Source: JBBRHQ01 sp963781345
GTDB lineage: Bacteria; Actinomycetota; Thermoleophilia; Solirubrobacterales; 70-9
Reading direction: 5' to 3'
Assembly (NCBI GenBank): GCA_963781345.1
Contig: CAWAFQ010000014.1
Location: forward strand, 248,001 to 312,000
Length of the DNA stretch: 64,000 bases
Shown here: positions 41,300 to 49,815 of the stretch, one piece after another
How the letters are laid out: each line of letters starts with the position of its first letter
Position numbering within the stretch: position 1 is the stretch's first letter
Translations under genes and position numbers: made by a program
Notes under the pieces: model-generated
What the model saw: the letters and a program-made list of their open reading frames with translations, nothing else
The model's database searches: none
What the model was told of the DNA's origin: nothing

Positions 41300-41698
41300 A
41301 TGTCGCAAGAGAACGTCGAGGCGCTGAAGGGGGTGTATGCCCGTTGGGCGGTGGGCGACTTCTGGACGCCGGAGATCTTCGATCCCGGCGTCGAGATTGT
41401 GTGGGCGCAGTTCATGCCTGATTTCGAGGGGCCGCGCCACGGGTTGGCGGCGCTTGAGAGAGGCATTCGCAATCTGCTCTCGCCCTGGGACCAGCACACG
41501 TGGACAGCGGACGAGTTCTACCCATCGGGAGAGCGAGTCGTTGTGCTGTTCACGGCGCGAGGCCGGGGCAAGGGGAGCAGCGTCGAGGTCGAGGCGCATT
41601 GGGCGCACCTCTGGACGTTCGAAGGCGGCAAGGCCACCCGGATCGAGGGGTTTCTCGACCAGGCCGAGGCCCTCGAAGCCGCCGGGCTCTCGGACTAG
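41300..41698 (+). CDS. SnoaL-like (NTF2-fold) protein
   Basis: 132 residues: MSQENVEALKGVYARW, central DEFYPSGERVVVLFTARG, GRGKGSSVEVEAHWAHLWTF and the tail AEALEAAGLSD. Single forward-strand copy. After the stop the sequence again reads TAG-gcg-ATG as in the tandem arrays, but the reading frame that follows is not a recognisable SnoaL gene, as if a following copy had been lost. Confidence 0.86.
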   Translation: MSQENVEALKGVYARWAVGDFWTPEIFDPGVEIVWAQFMPDFEGPRHGLAALERGIRNLLSPWDQHTWTADEFYPSGERVVVLFTARGRGKGSSVEVEAHWAHLWTFEGGKATRIEGFLDQAEALEAAGLSD

Positions 41699-41786
41699 GC
41701 GATGCTGCAGGCGGCGCTCGAAAGGGCCGGCGCGATTGGAGCGCCCCGCCTGGGGCGCTCCTCGCGCGCGTCGGCCTGGTTGCTGC

Positions 41787-42173
41787 TTAGCCCAGGGCCT
41801 TCAGCGCCTTGGCGCTGTCGCCGATGAACTCGCCGCGGACGAGCTTGCCGTCGTCGTCGAACTCCATCAGGTGCAGGAAGCCGCCCTCGAAGTGGCCGCC
41901 GCCCTCGGCAGCCGTCGCCTTCTGCGTCCCCTGCACGACGACCTTGTCGCCGCCGTCGATGAAATCACTGGGGGTGACGGAGAACTCCGACCAGTACTCC
42001 GGGATGGTGCCGAAGTTCTCCATGATCGCGTCGCGGCCGCTGGCCGTGCCGCCGTTGGGCAGCTCGTCGGATGTGTGCCATTCGGCGTTATCGGCGAAGT
42101 GGCCCGCCAGGGTCGCCATGTCGCCGCTCGAGAATGCCTCGTAGGCGGCGCGTGCGGTGTCAACGTTTGCCAA
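41787..42173 (-). CDS. SnoaL/NTF2-like protein of a different branch
   Basis: 128 residues beginning MANVDTARAAYEAFSSGD at TTG 42173, supported by AGGAG five bases upstream. Contains SDFIDGGDKVVVQGTQK but lacks the AEALEAAGL tail and the GATACT leader, so it is outside the array family. Belongs to the YesE-like ketosteroid-isomerase-related group. Divergent from the peroxiredoxin gene. Confidence 0.85.
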   Translation of the reverse strand: MANVDTARAAYEAFSSGDMATLAGHFADNAEWHTSDELPNGGTASGRDAIMENFGTIPEYWSEFSVTPSDFIDGGDKVVVQGTQKATAAEGGGHFEGGFLHLMEFDDDGKLVRGEFIGDSAKALKALG

Positions 42174-42412
42174 CTGATCTCCTCTGTTCGATTACGTGGT
42201 CTTCTGCTGCTTGGAGCGCTTGTGACTATCTCAGACCCTGGCTCTGGGGGGGCGCGGGTACTGAATCGATCTCGACGGATTCGCGCCGACGCCGGCCGCC
42301 CTCGAGGGCGGGAGACCTCGCGCCCGGAGGGACGGCTCCACCGGCCTCTCCGTAAGTTCAGTGCGCGATCCCCTAGATTCTCTGCCGAACCAGTCCACGA
42401 GGAGGAACAAGG

Positions 42413-43072
42413 ATGTCTTTGAAGATTGGCGATACCGCTCCGGATTTCGAAGCCGAGACGACCGAGGGTCCGATCAGCTTTCACGACTGGATCGGCGACA
42501 GCTGGGCGGTGCTGTTCTCGCACCCCAAGGACTTCACGCCGGTCTGCACGACCGAGCTCGGTTACATGGCGAAGATCAAGCCCGACTTCGACCGGCGCAA
42601 CGTCAAGATCATCGGGCTCTCGGTCGACCCGGCCGACCGCCACGCCGAGTGGGCGAAGGACATCGAGGAGACCCAGGGAACGGCGCCGAACTACCCGATG
42701 ATCGCCGACACCGACTTCGAGGTGTCGAAGCTCTACGAGATGCTGCCCGGCGAGGCCGCGGGCGACCCGCTCGACCGCACCGCGGCCGACAACCAGACGG
42801 TGCGCAACGTGGTCGTTATCGGCCCCGACAAGAAGGTCAAGCTGATTCTCGTCTACCCGATGACAACCGGCCGCAACTTCGACGAGGTCCTGCGGGTGAT
42901 CGACTCGCTGCAGCTGACCGCAGAGCACAAGGTCTCGACGCCGGTCAACTGGAAGCAGGGCGAGGACGTGATCATCGCCGGTTCGGTCTCCGACGAGGAG
43001 GCGAAGGAGACCTACCCCGATGGCTGGGACGCTCCCAAGCCCTACATCCGGATCGTCCCCCAGCCGGACTGA
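42413..43072 (+). CDS. 1-Cys peroxiredoxin (Prx6 subfamily)
   Basis: 219 residues. Peroxidatic cysteine in HPKDFTPVCTTELG (about residue 45) with the conserved Thr and Arg; the long C-terminal domain (PVNWKQGEDVIIAG, about 165-190) is diagnostic of Prx6, with no resolving cysteine. Reduces H2O2 and organic or lipid hydroperoxides. GAGGAGGAACAAGG precedes the ATG. Possible -10 TAGATT about 40 bases upstream. MsrA is the next large gene on the strand. Confidence 0.95.
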   Translation: MSLKIGDTAPDFEAETTEGPISFHDWIGDSWAVLFSHPKDFTPVCTTELGYMAKIKPDFDRRNVKIIGLSVDPADRHAEWAKDIEETQGTAPNYPMIADTDFEVSKLYEMLPGEAAGDPLDRTAADNQTVRNVVVIGPDKKVKLILVYPMTTGRNFDEVLRVIDSLQLTAEHKVSTPVNWKQGEDVIIAGSVSDEEAKETYPDGWDAPKPYIRIVPQPD

Positions 43073-43123
43073 GCGACTTCGACCGGGCGGCGGCTGCGGC
43101 CGCCGGCATTCACCTTCCGGTGA

Positions 43124-43351
43124 TCAGGCCCGCGCCCCGCGCCCGCGCCGAAGCCAGCGCGGCCGCAGGTCGCGACCGAAGAGGACCCTGCCGATCATCG
43201 CGAAGAAGGCGAGGATGGCGATCGCGATCGCGCCGGCGATCGCACCGAGGACGAGCAGGGCGAGGATCCCCGCGGCGATCACGAACGGCAGCAGAAGTGT
43301 CTTCGTGATCGAGGCCAGTGGCAGCAGCAGGGCGGCGAGGGTCAGGTGCAC
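43124..43351 (-). CDS. Small hydrophobic membrane protein
   Basis: 75 residues from GTG 43351: almost continuous hydrophobic sequence (about residues 3-55) giving two helices, ending in a basic Arg-rich tail. No Shine-Dalgarno is obvious and no family is recognised, but composition is membrane-protein-like. Confidence 0.5.
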   Translation of the reverse strand: MHLTLAALLLPLASITKTLLLPFVIAAGILALLVLGAIAGAIAIAILAFFAMIGRVLFGRDLRPRWLRRGRGARA

Positions 43352-43441
43352 GGGGGCGAAACTAGACGATTGACTCCGAATCCGCGTGCGACCGGGCGCG
43401 GCGCCTCTGTAACGTCACTGGGGCCCAAAGGACTGCCAAGC

Positions 43442-44137
43442 ATGACTCGAATCGGAAAGCTGATGATGATGCTGAGCCCCCAGAAAACCCAGATGCCCAA
43501 TGCCGAGGAGGCCCTCCCCGGCCGCGCCGAGCCCGCCTTCGATGTCCCCAAGCGCCACGCCGTGCTCGGGACCCCGCTGCAGCCGCCGTTCCCCGATGGG
43601 ATCGAGACCGCGTACTTTGCCCTCGGATGCTTCTGGGGTGCCGAGCGCCTCTTCTGGGACCTCGATGGTGTCTACACGACGGCGGTCGGCTACCAGAACG
43701 GGATCACGCCCAATCCCACCTACGATGAGGTCTGCAGCGCCCGCACCGGCCACGCCGAGGCCGTCCTCGTCGCCTTCGACCCGGCGAAGATCTCCTACGC
43801 GGACCTGCTCAAGACCTTCTTCGAGGAACACGACCCGACCCAGGGGATGCGCCAGGGAAACGACGTCGGCACCCAGTACCGCTCCGGCATCTATTTCGCC
43901 GATGAGGGGCAGCGGGCGAGCGCCGAGGCGACGCTTCGGGCCTACGACGAGGCCCTGCGCGCCGCCGGCAAGGAGCCGGTGACGACCGAGATCGAGCCCG
44001 CCGGGACCTTCTATTACGCCGAGGACTACCACCAGCAGTACCTGCACAAGGTGCCGAACGGCTACTTCGGCCACGCCGGCACCGGCGTCGCCTGCCAGAT
44101 CCCAAGCGGGGTCAGCGCCGCTCCGATTCCCCGGTAG
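43442..44137 (+). CDS. msrA: Peptide-methionine (S)-S-oxide reductase
   Basis: 231 residues from ATG 43442. Catalytic motif ALGCFWGAERLFW (Cys about residue 62), then GYQNGITPNPTYDEVCSARTGHAE and the EDYHQQYLHK region that binds the sulfoxide. About 45 residues of N-terminal extension match the longer MsrA type. Repairs oxidised methionine using thioredoxin. Near the peroxiredoxin gene; a shorter, divergent MsrA lies at 58807-59310. Confidence 0.94.
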   Translation: MTRIGKLMMMLSPQKTQMPNAEEALPGRAEPAFDVPKRHAVLGTPLQPPFPDGIETAYFALGCFWGAERLFWDLDGVYTTAVGYQNGITPNPTYDEVCSARTGHAEAVLVAFDPAKISYADLLKTFFEEHDPTQGMRQGNDVGTQYRSGIYFADEGQRASAEATLRAYDEALRAAGKEPVTTEIEPAGTFYYAEDYHQQYLHKVPNGYFGHAGTGVACQIPSGVSAAPIPR

Positions 44138-44256
44138 AGGGGATTCAGCCCGCCAGCTCGCTCCCCCGGCGGGATTGAACCGCTCGCCCGACTGCAGCCG
44201 GCATTCTCGCGATAGGTAGGCTGGCGTGGCGTAGGAAACGGGAGAGGAGACGCGGC

Positions 44257-45675
44257 GTGGCCTTCAAGCAGGTAGCCCCACTCGACACCGCCTGGCTCGC
44301 GCTCGAGTCGCGCGACACGCCGATGCACGTCGGCGGCTTGTTCGAGTTCACCCTCCCCGAAGACGCCCCGCCCGACTATCTCCAAGGGCAGTTCGAGCTG
44401 ATGCGGGCGCCGCAGACGATCCCGCCGCCGTGGAACCTGCGGCTGGTGGCGGGGCCGCTGATCGGCCCGCGGCTGCCGCTGATGCGCGAGGAGCGCGATG
44501 TCGACCTCGACTACCACGTCCGCCACTCGGCCCTGCCGCACCCCGGTGGCCAGCGCGAGCTGGGGATCCTCGTCTCCAGGCTTCACAGCCACCAGCTCGA
44601 CATGCACCGCCCGCTGTGGGAGGCCCACCTGATCGAGGGCCTCGAGGGCAACCGGTTCGCGATCTACATGAAGATCCATCACTCGCTGATCGACGGCGTC
44701 AGCGGCATGCGGCTGATCTTGCGGGCGCTATCGACCGACCCCGCCGAGCGGGGGATGCCCGCGTTCTGGGCGATGGCATCTGGTGAGCGCCCCGCGGGGA
44801 ACGGCAAAGCGGGGGAGGGGCCGCTCGGGCGAATCGTGAACACGGCGCGCGACGGGGCCAAGGCGGTGGCCGGGCTCTCCCGGGCCGCCGTCGACCTCGG
44901 GCAGGCCGCCTTCGACGACCGCCCGCTGCAGGCTCCCTACCGGACGCCCGACTCGGCGCTCGCCGGCAACCTCGCCGGCCAGCGGCGCTTTGCGACCCAG
45001 CGCTACGAGCTGGAGCGGATCAGGACGCTGGCGCGGGCGGCCGACTGCACGCTCAATGACGTCGTCCTCTATCTGAGCGGGACCGCCCTGCGCAGCTACC
45101 TCGCCGAGCACGGGCGGGTGCCCGACCGCCCCCTGAGCGCCGGGATCCCGGTCAACCTGCGCGAGGAGGACGACACCTCGACCGGCACCGCGGTCGGGAT
45201 GATGGTCGCTGAGCTGGGCACCAACGTCGCCGAGCCGCGCGAGCGGCTCGAGGTGATCAAGCGCTCGACCGCGGAGGCCAAGGCCCACCTGCGACAGCTG
45301 CCACCGGAGGCCCGGGCGTCCTACACGCTGTTGATCAACGGCCCCTACATCGCCGGACTCGTGGCGCAGCTGAAGCGCCGCGCGCCGCTCCCGTTCAGCG
45401 TCGGAATATCGAACGTCCCGGGCCCCTCGCAGGAGCTCTATCTCAACGGCGCCCACCTCGACTCGGTCTTCCCGCTCTCGCTGCTGCTGCACGGCAACGC
45501 GCTCAACATCACCTGTGTCAGCTATGCAGGCCAGCTCAACTTCGGCTTCACCGGCGCCCGCGACACACTGCCGCACCTACAGCGTCTCGCGATCTACATG
45601 GGCGAGGCGGTCGACGGTCTGGAGGAGGTCCTTCTCAGCGAGGCCAAGCCGCGGCGCCGGAAGGTCCGGGCTTGA
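44257..45675 (+). CDS. Wax ester synthase / diacylglycerol acyltransferase (WS/DGAT)
   Basis: 472 residues from GTG 44257 (GAGAGGAGACGCGGC upstream). The active-site motif HHSLIDGVSG (HHxxxDG, about residue 147) and the downstream SNVPGP and GNALNITCVSYAG segments are family hallmarks. Uses acyl-CoA to make triacylglycerol or wax ester at the membrane, an actinobacterial storage pathway. No linked lipid genes beside it. Confidence 0.94.
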   Translation: MAFKQVAPLDTAWLALESRDTPMHVGGLFEFTLPEDAPPDYLQGQFELMRAPQTIPPPWNLRLVAGPLIGPRLPLMREERDVDLDYHVRHSALPHPGGQRELGILVSRLHSHQLDMHRPLWEAHLIEGLEGNRFAIYMKIHHSLIDGVSGMRLILRALSTDPAERGMPAFWAMASGERPAGNGKAGEGPLGRIVNTARDGAKAVAGLSRAAVDLGQAAFDDRPLQAPYRTPDSALAGNLAGQRRFATQRYELERIRTLARAADCTLNDVVLYLSGTALRSYLAEHGRVPDRPLSAGIPVNLREEDDTSTGTAVGMMVAELGTNVAEPRERLEVIKRSTAEAKAHLRQLPPEARASYTLLINGPYIAGLVAQLKRRAPLPFSVGISNVPGPSQELYLNGAHLDSVFPLSLLLHGNALNITCVSYAGQLNFGFTGARDTLPHLQRLAIYMGEAVDGLEEVLLSEAKPRRRKVRA

Positions 45676-45817
45676 TCCGGGCGCGATGATCAGGCGAATC
45701 CGGGCCTGGCGTCCGGGCGAGCGCCGCGCCTTCACTCAGAACCAGAACTTCCTCGGGCCTCGCTGAGCCCGCCGCGGGCCCGGGAGCCGGCCCCGGTTCC
45801 TCTAGCATTCCGCCGCT

Positions 45818-48004
45818 GTGACTCCGACCCTGGGCTCCTACATAGGCGGCTGCCTCGCGGTGGTTGGAATAGCCGCCTCACTGGGCCTCGGGGGTTACTG
45901 GCTGCGGCGCTGGATCGTGCCCGAGTTCTCCGGCGCCCTCGCCCGCCTCGCCGACGCCACGATCGCGGTTGCGCTGCTGGTCATCGCGCTCGAGATTCTA
46001 GGCACGCTCAGCATCCTCACGCTCGGCTGGATCGTCGTCGCCTGCATCGCCACCGGCCTGCTCGCGGCGCTGCTCGGCTGGCGCCGAGCCCCCGCGCACG
46101 CTCACCCGATCGAGGCCCCGAAGGTGCAGAAGGTGGCGCTGCTGATCGCGCTCGCGGTCGCCTCGTTCACCGTCGCCGAGTGGACCTTCCCCTCGCTGCT
46201 CAGCCTCGACCAGGGGATGTTCGGGGGCGACACCACCTGGTACCACATGCCGTTCGCAGCGCGATTCGCCCAGGACGGCTCCACCTGGCACCTGCACCTG
46301 ACCGATCCGCTGCGCCTCGCCGCCTGGTTCTACCCGCAGAGCTCCGAACTCATCCACGGCGCCGGGATCGTCGTCATGAAGAGCGACTGGCTCTCGCCGC
46401 TGATCAACCTCTTCTGGCTGGCGATCGCCCTGCTCGCCGCCTACTGCGTAGGGCGCCCCTACAAGGTCGGCCCGGCGACCCTGGTCGCGGCGGCGATCGT
46501 CCTCGACTCCGGGGTGATGATCGAGACTCAGCCGGGTGAGGGCCGAAACGACATCATGGGCCTCGCCTTCCTCATCGTCTTCGTCGCCTTCCTCATCAAC
46601 GGGCACCAGCGCCGGGCGCCGGATACCGGCGCGGTCGAGGACACGCCGGATCCGGGCGCCGCCCTGCTCGACAAGGGGCCGCTGATCATGGCCGGGATCG
46701 CCGCCGGACTCGCGATCTCGGTCAAGCTCACCTTCCTCGCCCCCGTGGCCGTGATCGCCGCCGGAGTGGTCCTCTTCAGCGGCCGCGGCCGCAAGCTGAC
46801 CACCGCCTGGGTGCTGGCGGCCTCGATGTTCGTGGTCGGCGGCTACTGGTACGTGCGGGCGGCGATCAAGACCGGCGGAAACCCGATCCCGCAGATCGGC
46901 TGGGGGCCGCTTCACCTGCCGCGGCCCGACCAGATGCCGCTCGACCCGCGCCCACGCTTCAGCGTCGCCCACTACCTGACCGAGCCGACGATCTATCGCA
47001 AGTGGTTCTTCCCCCAGCTCGACAACGCCCTCGGTCCGCTCTTCCCGCTGATCCTGGTGATGGCGTTCGCCGCCGCCGTCTACCTGGTGTTCCGCTCGCG
47101 CAACCGGATCCTCCGCGTGATCGGCGCCGCGGCCCTGCTGACGGCGGTCGTCTACGTCTTCACGCCGCTGACCGCCGCCGGCCAGGAGGGCTCCCCGACG
47201 GGCTTCTTCACCAACACCCGCTACCTGATTCCCGGGCTGGTTCTCGCCTTGGCGCTGCTGCCGATCGTGCGGCCGCTGCGCGCGCCCGAGCGACGCGCCC
47301 GGATCACCCTGATCTTCCTCACGGTTGTTTACGCGATCACCGTGCTTGCAACGCCGAAGTGGTACCCGAGCTACCTTGCCGGAGCGGTCTTCCTCACCCT
47401 CGCCCTGGTCTGGGCCCCGGGCGCGCTCGAGTACCTTCGCGGGGAGGGGAGGATCGGCCGTGTCGCGATCGCCGGCGGCGTCGCCGGCGTGGTGATTCTC
47501 GGCATCGTCCTGGGCCGTGCCCAGGAGGTCCAGTACTTCGACAACCACTACACCAACCCGAAGCTCTTCCTCCAGGACGGCGGCCCGCAGAAGGCATACG
47601 TCTTCGCCCGCAAGCAGCGTGACCGCCGCATCGGCATCTCCGGCTCCGGCGAGATCTTCTTCGGCCAGTTCGGCTACTACGGCGCCGACCTCTCCAACGA
47701 CGTCCAGTTCATCGCCGTCCCCGGTCCCAATGGCCAGTACCGCCTCGCAGCAAGCTGCCGCACCTTCCGCCGCCAGATCAACGACGGCAACTACGACTTC
47801 CTCGTCATCAGCCAGTACACCCAGGACTCGCCCGAGTCCCCCTACCGCTACCCGATCCGCGCCTGGATCAGGTCCGACCCAGCGGTCGAGGAGATCATCG
47901 CCGAGCCCGACATCACTCCCCAGCCCGACTACGTCTACAAGGTCAACGGCCGGCTCTCGCTCGCCGGCTGCGCGAAGCTCGGCGGCGGCAAGAGCAGCTC
48001 CTAG
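45818..48004 (+). CDS. Polytopic membrane protein, GT-C glycosyltransferase-like
   Basis: 728 residues from GTG 45818, with about twelve helices in the first 560 residues and a soluble C-terminal domain (about 580-728). An acidic first-loop site follows a helix (SLDQGMFGGDTTWYHMPF), and GEGRND occurs in a later loop, as in polyprenyl-phosphate-sugar-dependent GT-C enzymes. Function by analogy is sugar transfer outside the membrane; no specific family was identified. Confidence 0.65.
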   Translation: MTPTLGSYIGGCLAVVGIAASLGLGGYWLRRWIVPEFSGALARLADATIAVALLVIALEILGTLSILTLGWIVVACIATGLLAALLGWRRAPAHAHPIEAPKVQKVALLIALAVASFTVAEWTFPSLLSLDQGMFGGDTTWYHMPFAARFAQDGSTWHLHLTDPLRLAAWFYPQSSELIHGAGIVVMKSDWLSPLINLFWLAIALLAAYCVGRPYKVGPATLVAAAIVLDSGVMIETQPGEGRNDIMGLAFLIVFVAFLINGHQRRAPDTGAVEDTPDPGAALLDKGPLIMAGIAAGLAISVKLTFLAPVAVIAAGVVLFSGRGRKLTTAWVLAASMFVVGGYWYVRAAIKTGGNPIPQIGWGPLHLPRPDQMPLDPRPRFSVAHYLTEPTIYRKWFFPQLDNALGPLFPLILVMAFAAAVYLVFRSRNRILRVIGAAALLTAVVYVFTPLTAAGQEGSPTGFFTNTRYLIPGLVLALALLPIVRPLRAPERRARITLIFLTVVYAITVLATPKWYPSYLAGAVFLTLALVWAPGALEYLRGEGRIGRVAIAGGVAGVVILGIVLGRAQEVQYFDNHYTNPKLFLQDGGPQKAYVFARKQRDRRIGISGSGEIFFGQFGYYGADLSNDVQFIAVPGPNGQYRLAASCRTFRRQINDGNYDFLVISQYTQDSPESPYRYPIRAWIRSDPAVEEIIAEPDITPQPDYVYKVNGRLSLAGCAKLGGGKSSS

Positions 48005-48038
48005 GGCCGAGGCGCGGGCAAGCGGCGGGCGCCGGCGC

Positions 48039-48320
48039 TCAGTTGCGCAGGCGCTCGCTTTCGCGCTCGATCTCAGCTTCGCTGATCGGCTTGCGCCCGT
48101 AGACGTCCCAGGCGTTGGCGACGAGGCCGATGCCCCAGCCGCCGAGCACGAACACCGGCCAGAAGAAGTCGGCCCCGCTGACCGCCCAGATCCCGATCAG
48201 AAAGGCGTTGACGACCACGTACATCAATACATGGGTGCGGAAGTCGCGCTTCTTCTTCAGGTTGGCGATCGCCTGCTCGCGCAGCTTGTCCTCGGATTGT
48301 GCGACCACCTCCGTTTCCAC
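48039..48320 (-). CDS. 2TM-domain protein
   Basis: 93 residues: charged N-terminal helix (EDKLREQAIANLKKKRDFRTH), two membrane helices (about 31-48 and 53-69) joined by a short SGADFF loop, and a charged C-terminal helix. Matches the 2TM (PF13239) pattern, often found fused to regulators or alone. No signal sequence. Confidence 0.8.
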   Translation of the reverse strand: METEVVAQSEDKLREQAIANLKKKRDFRTHVLMYVVVNAFLIGIWAVSGADFFWPVFVLGGWGIGLVANAWDVYGRKPISEAEIERESERLRN

Positions 48321-48370
48321 ACCTGGGTTTCTAGCAGCCCCGCGTGGCGAGCCTTAGTCTTGGCTCCCAC

Positions 48371-48444
48371 GCCCCCGTAGCTCAGCTGGATAGAGCGCCG
48401 GCCTTCTAAGCCGGATGTCGCAGGTTCGAATCCTGCCGGGGGCG
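48371..48444 (+). tRNA. tRNA-Arg (TCT)
   Basis: 74-base cloverleaf: acceptor GCCCCCG/CGGGGGC with discriminator G, D-arm AGCTCAGCTGGATAGAGC, anticodon arm CCGGC-CTTCTAA-GCCGG with TCT, T-arm CAGGTTCGAATCCTG. CCA not encoded. Unlike tRNA-Pro and tRNA-His here it has no palindromic element upstream. Confidence 0.95.
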
Positions 48445-48497
48445 TTGGCTCTGGCCGACGCCACTGTGCTCGGCCGATTTCGGCAGACTGCGCGGGC

Positions 48498-48959
48498 ATG
48501 AGCGACCTCGCACTCTTCTTCCACATTCTCGGCGTCCTTCTCTTCGTCTCCGGAGTCGCCGTGGCCGGCGTTGCCTTCGAGTCGGCGCGCCGGCGCGAGC
48601 GGCCGGCGGAGATCTCGCTGCTGCTCGGCCTCAGCCGCATCGGCGTCGCCCTGGTCGCCGCCGGCTCCGTGATCATCCTCGCCTTCGGGTTCTGGCTGGT
48701 CGGGCTCGAGGACTTCAGCCTCGGCGAAGGCTGGATCAGCGCGGCGCTGGGGCTGTTCATCGTCGCCCTCGTCCTCGGTGGGATCGCGGGTCAGACGCCG
48801 AAGCGGGCGCGGCTGCTGGCGACGAAGCTGGCCGAGGAGGGCAATCCGGCAACCGCTGAGCTGCGGGCGCTCCTTGACGACGGCCGCTCCCGGGCGGAGA
48901 ACTACCTCTCCGCCGCGGTCGTGATCGCGATCCTGGTCCTGATGGTGTTCAAGCCCTGA
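48498..48959 (+). CDS. DUF2269-like integral membrane protein
   Basis: 153 residues with four hydrophobic segments and the N-terminal LFFHILGVLLFVSGVAVAG pattern of DUF2269-type membrane proteins. Cytoplasmic loop RARLLATKLAEEGNPA is charged. Function unknown. Just downstream of tRNA-Arg and convergent with the M23-like gene. Confidence 0.72.
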   Translation: MSDLALFFHILGVLLFVSGVAVAGVAFESARRRERPAEISLLLGLSRIGVALVAAGSVIILAFGFWLVGLEDFSLGEGWISAALGLFIVALVLGGIAGQTPKRARLLATKLAEEGNPATAELRALLDDGRSRAENYLSAAVVIAILVLMVFKP

Positions 48960-48975
48960 GGGCTGGCGCCCGGCC

Positions 48976-49599
48976 TCAGCAGAGCTTGCCGGTGGGCCAG
49001 TCGGGTCCCGGGGCAATCTTGGGGATGAAGGTGGCGCCCAGTGAGCGCAGGAAGCGCGACATCTGGCGACCGGAGTTGGTCGCCATCCCCTCGCTGTAGC
49101 AGGGGTAGGCGCGGGTCGAGCCGCTGGGCGTCGCCCAGCCCCACTCGGTCCAGGGCGATCCGGGAATGGCGGTCGCGATCCGTTGTCCGGCGTTGACGAC
49201 GACGCCGGCGGGGACCATGTTGGTCAGATGCTCGGCGACGAAGACGACGTCGCCGGCATGGTCGCCGTTGAGGAGCCGGTACCAGATGAAATGGCCGCCG
49301 GGCCAGCCGCTGTGGCTGTCGGAGCCGAGGATCTTGGCCGCGCCGATCGCGACGACGGGCTCGCGCTTCAGTGGGGCGAGGTCGATGCCCATGTCAATCC
49401 GGCCCGGTCCCCACCTCTGCCCGGCGAAGGGATTGACGTAGCCGGTCGAGCGGCAGTTGCTGCCGGGAGTGCCGATGCCGCCCGAGCTCTGGCCACAGGA
49501 CGAGGGGGACGTGGCCCCTGCGGGCGCCACCGCGACCGCAGCCACGGTCGCCGCGACTGTGAGTACCGCGATTGCTGCTCTGGGGCGCGTGCCGAACAA
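48976..49599 (-). CDS. Secreted M23-peptidase-like protein under a ydaO riboswitch
   Basis: 207 residues from TTG 49599 (TTAGGAG six bases upstream). Signal peptide (AIAVLTVAATVAAVAVAPAGA) then a domain resembling LytM/M23 folds: GRIDMGIDLAP, VFVAEHLTNMVPAG, VNAGQRIATA. The second zinc motif HxH of active peptidases reads EHL and the first H is not evident, so it is probably inactive or a binding domain. c-di-AMP control fits cell-wall hydrolases of actinobacteria. Confidence 0.75.
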   Translation of the reverse strand: MFGTRPRAAIAVLTVAATVAAVAVAPAGATSPSSCGQSSGGIGTPGSNCRSTGYVNPFAGQRWGPGRIDMGIDLAPLKREPVVAIGAAKILGSDSHSGWPGGHFIWYRLLNGDHAGDVVFVAEHLTNMVPAGVVVNAGQRIATAIPGSPWTEWGWATPSGSTRAYPCYSEGMATNSGRQMSRFLRSLGATFIPKIAPGPDWPTGKLC

Positions 49600-49611
49600 A
49601 CCAGTCTCCTA

Positions 49612-49740
49612 AGTCGGCCTACGGGGTTAGCTGTCGGGCTGGCGCTGAAGGAGCAGCGCTCCCACAAATTCGTGGGTTCGCCCCTAACTCTCTGGTTCCC
49701 CCGTTCCCGGCCTGGTGGCGCGGGATTAGGCATTACCGGT
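49612..49740 (-). ncRNA. ydaO-yuaA (c-di-AMP) riboswitch
   Basis: On the reverse strand, in order: TAATCCCGCG (near 49728), GGGGGAACCAG (near 49701), GGGGCGAACCC (near 49684), a hairpin AGCGCTG...CAGCGC, and CTAACCCCGTAGG (near 49630), ending before TTAGGAG and the TTG start. These are the conserved blocks of the actinobacterial ydaO class, which binds c-di-AMP and usually turns off cell-wall hydrolase genes. Outer boundaries are approximate. Confidence 0.82.
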
Positions 49741-49815
49741 GATCAGGGTCCGCGCAGTGTAGCTGGTGTTGTTGACGTTCGCTCACATAAGCGAAACACC
49801 AGGCACACCGGTTGA

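Noticed and set aside
34606..42173. Intact integrative element bounded by tRNA-Pro
   Set aside because: No duplicated tRNA 3' end, integrase or right boundary could be found; only a recombinase fragment remains, so a defined island was not called.
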